NCBI GenBank assembly: GCA_023432995.1
Contig: JAEZES010000200.1
Coordinates: forward strand, 1 to 14,188
Source: Pseudomonadota bacterium
GTDB taxonomy: Bacteria; Pseudomonadota; Alphaproteobacteria; Sphingomonadales; Sphingomonadaceae
Direction: 5' to 3'
DNA: 14,188 nucleotides
Shown: piece by piece, positions 6,448 through 12,540 of the stretch
Layout of the letters: every line of letters begins with the position of its first letter
Numbering within the stretch: position 1 is the first letter of the stretch
Notes under the pieces: model-generated
Database searches by the model: none
Seen by the model: only the letters and a program-made list of their open reading frames with translations
Told to the model about the DNA's origin: nothing
Made by a program: the position numbers and the translations under genes

Positions 6448-6502
6448 GGAAACCGCGGGCGCTGCGCTGGCGGGGATGATGCAGGGCGCCTAGTCTGGCG
6501 CG

Positions 6503-7312
6503 ATGGTCCTCGACGCCCAGCTGATCGTCATCTGCGCCCTCACCGCAGGCATCAACCTGATCGGCACGCTGGCCTACGCGGCGCGCATCGCCGGAGTGCG
6601 CACCCGGCGGATCGCGATGAGCTTCGCGCTGTTCAACATCCTGGTGCTGATCTCGCGCTTGTCGAACAGCCTGCTCGCACCGTTCCTCGCCAAGCGGATC
6701 GAGCTGCGCCTGGCGGACGACGGCGGCGAGGCCCTGCTCGGCGACTTCCGGCTGGTGCTGCTGTCGGCCGCCGTGGCGGTCTTCGTCGGCATCCTGCTCG
6801 TGCCGACCGCGCAGCGCCTGTTCGTCAGCGCGATCGGCTACTTCCAGGAGCATCGCTCGACCACGCGCATGCTGTTGGCGAGCGCCACCCCCTCGGGTCT
6901 GCGAACGATCCGCGATTCGCTCGCCCTGCCGAGCACCGCGCAGCTGCGAGACCTCGCCCGCCCGCGCGGCGTCGGCTGGGGCGTGCTGCTGGCCAACTGC
7001 CTGGCGCAGGCGCTGCTGACCGTCGGCGTGCTGGCCTCGCTCTACGCCGGCTACCTCAACCCCGAGTTCCGCGTGACCGCCTCGCAGCTCTCGGCGGTGG
7101 TCAACGGCTTCGCGACGATCCTGCTGTTCGCGCTGATCGACCCCCAGCTTTCGGTGATGACCGACGACGTGGTCGAAGGCCGCGTGAGCGAGCCGCTGTT
7201 CCGGCGAACGATCGTGTGGATCTCGTTCAGCCGCCTCGCCGGCACGCTGCTGGCCCAGGCGCTGTTCCTGCCCGCGGCGATCGCGATCGCCTGGGTGGCG
7301 AACTATGTCTGA
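6503..7312 (+). CDS. amj: Amj-family (DUF2837) lipid II flippase homologue
   Basis: A 269-residue polytopic inner-membrane protein resembling Amj (YdaH) of Bacillus subtilis, an alternative to MurJ that moves lipid II across the cytoplasmic membrane for peptidoglycan synthesis. The N-terminal signature is well kept: LAYAARIAGVRTRR (23-36) followed by FNILVLISR (44-52) and an LLAPFLAK segment; later LIDPQLSVMTDDV (211-223) matches the other conserved stretch as I remember it. Hydrophobic segments lie near 5-25, 40-60, 84-104, 157-183, 197-215 and 235-262, giving about six membrane spans. Length is that of the family. There is no Shine-Dalgarno; TAGTCT lies 12 nt before the ATG at a spacing compatible with a leaderless transcript. 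It ends 3 nt from the convergent 84-aa gene. Flippase activity is known only for the Bacillus protein; here it is inferred. Confidence 0.85.
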   Translation: MVLDAQLIVICALTAGINLIGTLAYAARIAGVRTRRIAMSFALFNILVLISRLSNSLLAPFLAKRIELRLADDGGEALLGDFRLVLLSAAVAVFVGILLVPTAQRLFVSAIGYFQEHRSTTRMLLASATPSGLRTIRDSLALPSTAQLRDLARPRGVGWGVLLANCLAQALLTVGVLASLYAGYLNPEFRVTASQLSAVVNGFATILLFALIDPQLSVMTDDVVEGRVSEPLFRRTIVWISFSRLAGTLLAQALFLPAAIAIAWVANYV

Positions 7313-7315
7313 CCG

Positions 7316-7570
7316 CTAGCGGCGGATCTTGCGGAACCGGCCGAGCTTGTCGCGCCGGTAGGTCAGCCGGCGCGGCCCGCCGGTGAACCACCCCCTGATG
7401 TGGAACCACACCGCCGCCGAATGCGACAAACCGCGCGGACCGAGTCTCTCGCTCAATTGGTCATCGTCGAGCACTTCCCACGAGGTCGCCAGCCAGCGCG
7501 CGGCGGCCCACAGCGCAGCCCCGGTTCCGATCGCGACGAGCGCGACAATGATGATCCATCCGGCGGACAT
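7316..7570 (-). CDS. Small single-span membrane protein, unknown
   Basis: An 84-residue protein I do not recognise. Residues about 5-25 (IIIVALVAIGTGAALWAAA) form one transmembrane helix. A short acidic stretch DDDQLSERLG follows, then a region rich in aromatics and glycine (AVWFHIRGWFTGG), and the last 17 residues are strongly basic with ten Arg or Lys. The basic tail could bind anionic lipid head groups or nucleic acid. It is the last gene of the minus-strand run, 78 nt downstream of the Rieske oxygenase, and its stop lies 3 nt from the convergent amj stop. No Shine-Dalgarno is evident. Codon usage matches the neighbours and the composition is protein-like, so it is probably real. Confidence 0.65.
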   Translation of the reverse strand: MSAGWIIIVALVAIGTGAALWAAARWLATSWEVLDDDQLSERLGPRGLSHSAAVWFHIRGWFTGGPRRLTYRRDKLGRFRKIRR

Positions 7571-7648
7571 AGACGAGCACCGGGATACTGGCGCAAGGCC
7601 GGCCCCGCTGGCAAGCGCCTGGGGCCGTCGATCGCCGGATTCGGGAAG

Positions 7649-8917
7649 CTATTCCGCGGCTTCGCGCAGGTCGAAGGGGTCGATCTGCCGCCAGTCGGCC
7701 TCGCGCGGGAAGGCGAAGCTGACCGCGCGGATGCTGCTGTAGTCGATCGCGTCGTCGACGAACGACAGCTCGCCCGTGTCGCGGTGCCGTTTCACCGCGT
7801 CAAGCAGCAGCTGGCGGGCGCGATAGATCACGCGGTCGCAGGTCCCGAGATATTCCTGGCTGCGATCGACGATCGGACCCATCGATTCCTGCACCGCGAA
7901 ATCCTCATAGGCGTTGCCGCGGCCGGTGATGCCGCTCCAGTGGCCGTCCTTCATCGCCTGGCGGTCCTGGTGCCACAGGTTTTCGGGCCCGCCCATGTCG
8001 GAGTTGAAGTGGTCGGGATCGCCGGACCACATCCCGAACGCGCCGAACAGGTCGGGCCGCAGCGGCTCGTCGGTATCGTAGGCGATGTACCACTGCGCGG
8101 TCGTGACGTCGTCGATCGGAATCGAGCAGCAGACGATCCGCGGCCCCCTCGGGGCCGAAGGGATGAACGAGAAGAACGGCAACGAGACCTCGCGCACGCG
8201 CGCATAGGAGCGGGCCTCGCCCTCTTCGCGGATGGCGCCTTCGCGGAAGCCGTAGGGGCGCTCGTCGAACTCGAACACCGGCGCGCCGTCGTTGAGCATG
8301 TAATCGCTCTCGGCCTTGAAGTAGCTGCGCCCGCGCTCCGAGTTGAGATTGGCCGAGTGCAGGAAAGTGACGTGCGCCGAATCGAGCAGCGCCTCCAGTC
8401 CCTGCAGCCAATTGGTCCGGATGATGCCGCGATAGGGCTGGACCTGGCTTTCGGGCAGCGTGGTAAACTCGTAGTCGGGGAAGCGCGGCGGCGTCGCCTG
8501 CGCACCCATGTAGACCCACACCAGTCCGCCCGCTTCGTGGGTCGGGTGGCTGCGCACCGGCACCGAGCGGGCGAAGCGCTCGCGCTGCTCGCGCGGCTCG
8601 GTCGGCGCGTCGACGCAGCGCCCGTCGACGCTGAACTTCCAGCCGTGGAACACGCACCTCAGCCCGTTGGCCTCGTTGCGCGCGAGCGCCAGGCTGGCGC
8701 AGCGGTGTGGGCAGGCTTCCTGCATGAAGCCGACGCGGCCGTCGGTCGCGCGGAAGACGACGAAGTTCTCGCCGAACAGGCGGACCCGTTCGGGCGCGCC
8801 GTCGGCCTCGAGCTTCGCCGAGCGGCACGCCGGCACCCAGTATTCGCGCAGCATCGCGCCCATCGGCGTCCCGGGGCCGACGCGGGTCAGCAACTCGTTG
8901 TCGGCCCGGTTCATCAT
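7649..8917 (-). CDS. Rieske non-haem iron oxygenase, phthalate-dioxygenase-like alpha subunit
   Basis: A 422-residue aromatic-ring or related Rieske oxygenase. The N-terminal Rieske domain binds a 2Fe-2S cluster through CPHRC (Cys69, His71) and CVFHGWKF (Cys88, His91). The catalytic domain has the mononuclear iron motif LEALLDSAHVTFLHSA with His182 and His187 as ligands and Asp179 as the bridge that passes electrons between subunits. The carboxylate ligand is probably Asp339 in YEDFAVQESMG. The phrase ESMGPIVDRSQEYLGTCD is typical of the phthalate 4,5-dioxygenase/vanillate demethylase-type branch. There is no Tat or Sec signal, so it is cytoplasmic. The substrate is unknown, and no ferredoxin or reductase gene lies in the window. 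The start MM has GAGAGGA upstream. It lies 34 nt after tatA, within the six-gene minus-strand run. Confidence 0.9.
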   Translation of the reverse strand: MMNRADNELLTRVGPGTPMGAMLREYWVPACRSAKLEADGAPERVRLFGENFVVFRATDGRVGFMQEACPHRCASLALARNEANGLRCVFHGWKFSVDGRCVDAPTEPREQRERFARSVPVRSHPTHEAGGLVWVYMGAQATPPRFPDYEFTTLPESQVQPYRGIIRTNWLQGLEALLDSAHVTFLHSANLNSERGRSYFKAESDYMLNDGAPVFEFDERPYGFREGAIREEGEARSYARVREVSLPFFSFIPSAPRGPRIVCCSIPIDDVTTAQWYIAYDTDEPLRPDLFGAFGMWSGDPDHFNSDMGGPENLWHQDRQAMKDGHWSGITGRGNAYEDFAVQESMGPIVDRSQEYLGTCDRVIYRARQLLLDAVKRHRDTGELSFVDDAIDYSSIRAVSFAFPREADWRQIDPFDLREAAE

Positions 8918-8951
8918 CGGCGGGGTTCCTCTCCCGGAGCCGGCGCGACGA

Positions 8952-9194
8952 TCAGGTCTTGTCGCTCTCGCTCGTTGGCGCGGGGCTCGCCTCGGGCGTC
9001 GGCGTCGGAGCGGCGGCCGGCGGAGGAATCTGCGCCGCCGGCTTGGCCGCGTCGTCGCCTTCGGCCAGCCCCTTCTTGAAGCTCGACACGCCCTTGCCGA
9101 AATCGCCCATCATCTCGCTGATCTTGCCGCGGCCGAACAGCACGAGGATCACCAGCGCGACGATCACCCAATGCCAGATGCTCAATCCACCCAT
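8952..9194 (-). CDS. tatA: Sec-independent translocase subunit TatA
   Basis: An 80-residue TatA protein, the pore-forming part of the twin-arginine system that exports folded proteins. It has the standard order: short N-terminus MGGLSIWHW, a single membrane helix (about 7-20), the FGRGK hinge (20-24), an amphipathic helix ISEMMGDFGKGVSSFKKG (25-42), and a flexible tail rich in Pro, Ala, Thr and Glu. The FG-K hinge and FGKG...FKKG favour TatA over TatB. The frame is open much further upstream, but the membrane helix and the GGAGG ribosome binding site place the start here. tatB and tatC are not next to it: upstream is cdd (58 nt), downstream a Rieske oxygenase (34 nt). Confidence 0.93.
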   Translation of the reverse strand: MGGLSIWHWVIVALVILVLFGRGKISEMMGDFGKGVSSFKKGLAEGDDAAKPAAQIPPPAAAPTPTPEASPAPTSESDKT

Positions 9195-9204
9195 CGTCGA
9201 ATAA

Positions 9205-9209
9205 CCTCC
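9205..9209 (-). promoter_or_regulatory. Ribosome binding site that fixes the tatA start
   Basis: GGAGG on the minus strand lies 10 nt before the tatA ATG at 9194. It excludes an N-terminal extension of about 68 codons in the same open frame, which would overlap cdd. Confidence 0.75.
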
Positions 9210-9252
9210 GTTTGTGCCGACGATAGCACCGAACGCGGCGGGATTGAAATGA

Positions 9253-9672
9253 TCAGCCCAGGCTGCCCGGCCCAAACGCGGCGGGGAGGAGCTCGGACAG
9301 TCGCGTTTCGCGCACGTCCGACGGACCGCAGCAGTAGACCACCGGGTCGGTCCCGCCGAGGTCGGCGAGCTCGAACAGCACCTGCCGGCAGCGGCCACAG
9401 GGGGTAACCAGCCCGTCGCCGCTCGCGGTGACGGCGACCGCCTCGAGCCCGCCGCGGCGGCCTTCGGCGAAAGCCTTGGCGACCGCGACGGTCTCGGCGC
9501 ACAGCGACAGACCGTAGCTCGCGTTCTCGACGTTGCCGCCGGTCACCGTCGTTCCGTCGGCGAAGCGGAGCGCGGCGCCGACGCGAAAATCCGAGTAGGG
9601 CGCGTAGGCATCGGCCTGCGCCGCGCGGGCGGCGGCGATCAGCGCGTCGCGCGTTTGCCCGGCATGGCTCAC
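9253..9672 (-). CDS. cdd: Cytidine deaminase
   Basis: A 139-residue enzyme that hydrolyses cytidine and deoxycytidine to uridine and deoxyuridine in pyrimidine salvage. It is the small, tetrameric zinc type. NVENASYG (47-54) binds the ribose, CAE (58-60) provides a zinc-binding Cys58 and the proton-shuttling Glu60, and PCGRCRQ (91-97) provides zinc ligands Cys92 and Cys95. YAPYSDFRVGAAL near the N-terminus is also characteristic. No ATG in this frame fits; the likely start is GTG at 9672, which overlaps the TGA of the upstream GH25-like gene (GTGA, 4 nt) and gives the normal family length. This overlap implies translational coupling. Confidence 0.92.
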   Translation of the reverse strand: MSHAGQTRDALIAAARAAQADAYAPYSDFRVGAALRFADGTTVTGGNVENASYGLSLCAETVAVAKAFAEGRRGGLEAVAVTASGDGLVTPCGRCRQVLFELADLGGTDPVVYCCGPSDVRETRLSELLPAAFGPGSLG

Positions 9673-10367
9673 GGCTGCAGCACGACCCAGCGCAGCGGCC
9701 GGTCGCTCGCGGCGGTGCGCAGGTGCGAATTGGCGGTCCACAAGGTCCACGGTCTCCCGGCATAGGCAGGCTGGAGCCAGTCGCGCTCCAGCCACAGGTT
9801 GCGCTCGATCCGCGCCGCGACGTGATAGCGCTCCTCGAACGCCGGCGCGAGCTTGAGCACCGCCGGCTTGCCGGCGTGGCCCTCGATCTGGTTGAGGAAC
9901 GTGGTCAGCTCGCTCTCGACCGCGGCCTCGCTGACCGGGTCGGCGCATTCGGCAGCCAGCCGCTCGAGCTCGATCGCGGGCGGCAACAGCCGCTCGTCTC
10001 GCGGGACGATCGTGACGAAGTTGCCGGCCTGCCGCTCCGCCGCGATGCACGGGTCGTAGGCATGGACCACGCCGAACGGCAGCCCGCTCTCGCGCACCCG
10101 CGCGAGGTTGCCGGCGAAGGCGCCGTCGCGCGCCGTCGCGCCGCCGCTCGCCTCGAGATAGACGAAGTCGGCGCCGATCGCCTTCAAGGCCTTGAAGTCG
10201 GCCTGGCCGTCGTCGGCTCCGATCAGCACGCCCTGCTGGGGAAACTCGCTGCGCGGCGGCGCCCAGTGCCGGCCCTGCCACCACAGCCACCCGCCGGCAC
10301 CGGCGAGGACCAGCGCGAGCAGCGCGACGATGCGCGTGCGCCACGAAATTGCGCGCTTGCGACCCAT
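9669..10367 (-). CDS. GH25-like membrane-anchored protein with altered catalytic motifs
   Basis: A 232-residue protein with a basic N-terminus and one hydrophobic segment (about 12-30) that should anchor it in the inner membrane facing the periplasm. The remainder resembles the TIM-barrel of GH25 (Chalaropsis-type) lysozymes: GVLIGADDGQADFKALKAIG (46-65), FVYLEASGG (68-76), FGVVHAYDP (98-106), PPAIELE (129-135) and WTLW (207-210) fall in the order and places of the family. Several catalytic positions differ, however. The usual GIDVS is GVLIG, the KATEG segment reads EASGG, the DxE pair reads ELE, and no clear final Asp is seen near the C-terminus. Muramidase activity is therefore doubtful. 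It overlaps cdd by 4 nt and follows the UPF0262 gene by 25 nt. No Shine-Dalgarno is obvious. Confidence 0.7.
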   Translation of the reverse strand: MGRKRAISWRTRIVALLALVLAGAGGWLWWQGRHWAPPRSEFPQQGVLIGADDGQADFKALKAIGADFVYLEASGGATARDGAFAGNLARVRESGLPFGVVHAYDPCIAAERQAGNFVTIVPRDERLLPPAIELERLAAECADPVSEAAVESELTTFLNQIEGHAGKPAVLKLAPAFEERYHVAARIERNLWLERDWLQPAYAGRPWTLWTANSHLRTAASDRPLRWVVLQP

Positions 10368-10392
10368 GAATGTACGCCCGTCCCCCGCTCCG

Positions 10393-10875
10393 TCAGACCT
10401 TGATATGGAGCACGCAGATCAGCGTAAAGAGTCGCCGCGCGGTCGCGAAGTCGGTTTCGACCTTTCCCTCGAGGCCCTCGAGCAGTTGCCGCGTGGCGCG
10501 GTCGTGGATCGCGCGGCGGGCCATGTCGAGCGTCTCGATCTCCTGCGCCGAGGCCTTGCGCAGCGCCTTGTGGTAGGAATCGCAGATCGCGAAGTACTCG
10601 CGCACGACGCGGCGGAACCGCGCCAGCCCCAGGCCGATTGTGCCGGCATCGGTCCCGTCACGGTCGCGGATGGCCATCGCCAGCCGGCCGTCGGCTACCG
10701 ACAGCTCGATCGACCACGGCCCCTGGTGGCCACGCTCGGCCGCACGCAACGGGTGGAAGGCGTTGTCGGCCTCGAGGTCGCGCAGCGCCACCTCGCGCTC
10801 CTGCTCGACCGCATCGCTGCGCCGCAGCACGGTCGCTTCGTCGAGCGTGACACGGGCAATGCGGTGGTCGGCCAT
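10393..10875 (-). CDS. UPF0262 family protein
   Basis: A 160-residue soluble protein of the alphaproteobacterial UPF0262 family, function unknown. Family features are visible throughout: IARVTLDE near the start (7-13), ERE...DLEADNAF (26-40), GPWSIELSV (52-60), a basic region RFRRVVREYFAICDSYHKA (87-104), and the conserved end KVETDFATARRLFTL followed by ICVLH (138-157). The ATG at 10875 gives the family length; the frame is open upstream as far as dnaB but the extension has no family similarity. AAGAG about 7 nt upstream is a modest ribosome binding site. It is the first gene of the minus-strand run and is divergent from dnaB, sharing a 128-nt intergenic region that holds DnaA-box-like sequences. 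Confidence 0.9.
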   Translation of the reverse strand: MADHRIARVTLDEATVLRRSDAVEQEREVALRDLEADNAFHPLRAAERGHQGPWSIELSVADGRLAMAIRDRDGTDAGTIGLGLARFRRVVREYFAICDSYHKALRKASAQEIETLDMARRAIHDRATRQLLEGLEGKVETDFATARRLFTLICVLHIKV

Positions 10876-10928
10876 GATCGCTCTTCGCAGATGCAGCGCG
10901 GCAAGCCAATCCTCGCCTTTGCAGCGTC

Positions 10929-10946
10929 TCATCCACGCTATCCACA
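10929..10946 (+). promoter_or_regulatory. Two adjacent DnaA-box-like nonamers upstream of dnaB
   Basis: TCATCCACG (10929-10937) and CTATCCACA (10938-10946) lie head to tail with no gap. Against the DnaA-box consensus TTATCCACA the first matches 7 of 9 positions and the second 8 of 9. They are in the 128-nt region between the divergent UPF0262 gene and dnaB, 57 nt before the dnaB ATG. DnaA could act here as a regulator of dnaB. The element is too small to be a replication origin. Binding is an inference. Confidence 0.4.
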
Positions 10947-11003
10947 AGGCGATTTCGGACCGCCCCACTTGCGGCCGGACTCGACCGCGCGCATCAGAGG
11001 CCG

Positions 11004-12509
11004 ATGGCCGACCAAGACCTACTCGACCGCCCCGCGGCGGATGTGCCCGCGGGGCGCGCACTGCCGGCGAATCTCGAGGCCGAGGCCGCCTTTCTCGGCG
11101 CGGTGCTGATCGACAACCGGCTGCTCGAGGAGCTTTCGGTCCCGCTCCGGCCCGATCACTTCTTCGAGCCGCTGCACGCGCGCATCTTCGAGCGGGTGCT
11201 GGTGCTGCTCGACAAGCAGATGGTCGTCACCCCGGTGACGCTGAAGCCCTATTTCGAGACCGATCCGGCGATGGCCGAGCTCGGCGGCACGCAATATCTC
11301 GCCCGGCTCACGGCGGACGGCCAGGGCCTGCTCGCGCCGCGCGAGCTGGCCCAGCAGATCTACGACCTCGCGCTGCTGCGCGAGCTGGTCAGCGTCGGCC
11401 GCGAGCTGGTCGAAGGCGCGCTCGACACCTCCGAGGAGGTCGAGCCGATGCGGCAAATCGAGGAAGCCGAGGCGGCGCTGTTCCGCGTCGCCGAAGGCGC
11501 CGCCGGCAGCAGCGAGGCGGAGAGCTTCCGCGGCGCAACCAACAAGGCGCTCGAGATGATCGAGACGGCGATCAACTCGGGCGGCCACGTCTCGGGCAAG
11601 ACCACCGGCTTCGCCTCGATCAACGACAAGTGCGGCGGGCTGCACGACAGCGACCTGATCATTCTCGCCGGCCGCCCGGGCATGGGCAAGAGCTCGCTGG
11701 CGACCAACATCGCCTTCAACGCCGCCGATCGCCTGCTGCGCGACCGGCGCGACGGAATCGAGAAGACCGTCGGCGCGGCGGTCGCCCTGTTCAGCCTCGA
11801 GATGTCGAGCGACCAATTGGCGACGCGCATTCTCGCCGAGCAGGCCGGGATTCCGTCCGAGGCGCTGCGCATGGGCAAGATCAGCCGCGACGACTTTCAG
11901 CAGCTGTCCTACGCCAGCCAGCGGCTCGCCGAGCTGCCGCTGTACATCGACGATACCCCGGCGCTGACCATCGCCGCGCTGCGCACGCGCGCCCGGCGGC
12001 TGAAGCGCAAGCACGACATCGGGCTGATCGTGGTCGATTACCTGCAACTGCTGCAGGGCAGCCAGCGCAGCCAGGACAACCGCGTCAACGAAATCTCCGA
12101 GATCAGCCGCGGCCTGAAGACGCTGGCCAAGGAGCTGCAGGTCCCGGTGATCGCGCTGTCGCAGCTCAGCCGCGCGGTCGAGCAGCGCGAGGACAAGCGG
12201 CCGATGCTGTCCGACCTGCGCGAGTCGGGCTCGATCGAGCAGGACGCCGACATGGTCTGGTTCATCTACCGCGAGGACTACTACGTCGCCGCGCGCGAGC
12301 CCAAAGTGCCGAGCGGCGACGACGACATGAAGGCGCACGAGGCGCACTCTGCGTGGCAGGCCGAGATGGAACGGGTGTTCGGGCTCGCCGAGCTGATCAT
12401 CGCCAAGCAGCGCCACGGCGCCACCGGCAAGGTACGGCTGCGCTTCGAGCCCAAGATCACCAAGTTCAGCGATCTCGTGCCGGGCGAGTATCCGGGCGGC
12501 TACGACTGA
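11004..12509 (+). CDS. dnaB: Replicative DNA helicase DnaB
   Basis: A 501-residue hexameric helicase that unwinds DNA ahead of the replication fork and recruits primase. The N-terminal domain (about 20-125) starts with LPANLEAEAAFLGAVLID, typical of DnaB. The RecA-like motor holds Walker A GRPGMGKSS (223-231), SLEMSSDQL (264-272), Walker B IVVDYLQLL (342-350), and the C-terminal motifs ALSQLSR (384-390) and LRESGSIEQDADMV (405-418), the latter containing residues that contact the neighbouring subunit. A long acidic insert after FIYREDYY (about 420-465) is common in alphaproteobacterial DnaB. No intein or frameshift is present. AGAGG (10996-11000) is only 3 nt from the ATG, a tight spacing. 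It is convergent with the PLD-like gene. Confidence 0.97.
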   Translation: MADQDLLDRPAADVPAGRALPANLEAEAAFLGAVLIDNRLLEELSVPLRPDHFFEPLHARIFERVLVLLDKQMVVTPVTLKPYFETDPAMAELGGTQYLARLTADGQGLLAPRELAQQIYDLALLRELVSVGRELVEGALDTSEEVEPMRQIEEAEAALFRVAEGAAGSSEAESFRGATNKALEMIETAINSGGHVSGKTTGFASINDKCGGLHDSDLIILAGRPGMGKSSLATNIAFNAADRLLRDRRDGIEKTVGAAVALFSLEMSSDQLATRILAEQAGIPSEALRMGKISRDDFQQLSYASQRLAELPLYIDDTPALTIAALRTRARRLKRKHDIGLIVVDYLQLLQGSQRSQDNRVNEISEISRGLKTLAKELQVPVIALSQLSRAVEQREDKRPMLSDLRESGSIEQDADMVWFIYREDYYVAAREPKVPSGDDDMKAHEAHSAWQAEMERVFGLAELIIAKQRHGATGKVRLRFEPKITKFSDLVPGEYPGGYD

Positions 12510-12540
12510 GTCCGCTCTCCGCGGCCGAGCGAGGGCTCAG
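12506..12540. terminator. Symmetric hairpin over the dnaB and PLD-like stop codons
   Basis: CTGAG (12506-12510) pairs with CTCAG (12536-12540), and inside it CGCTC (12513-12517) pairs with GAGCG (12527-12531), with a small internal loop between and a 9-nt terminal loop. The dnaB TGA and the PLD-like TGA sit in the two arms of the outer stem. It could act as a bidirectional 3'-end structure; there is no T-run, so termination would not be of the classical intrinsic kind. Confidence 0.4.

Noticed and set aside
6449..6480. GAAAC upstream of amj as a possible ECF sigma -35, prompted by sigma-M control of amj in Bacillus
   Set aside because: No CGTC or CGTT-like -10 at the right distance.
7400..9079. 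Plus-strand open frame of about 560 codons
   Set aside because: Antisense to the Rieske oxygenase and tatA; no domain features.
11019..12416. Minus-strand open frame within dnaB
   Set aside because: dnaB is unambiguous; this frame is its antisense shadow.
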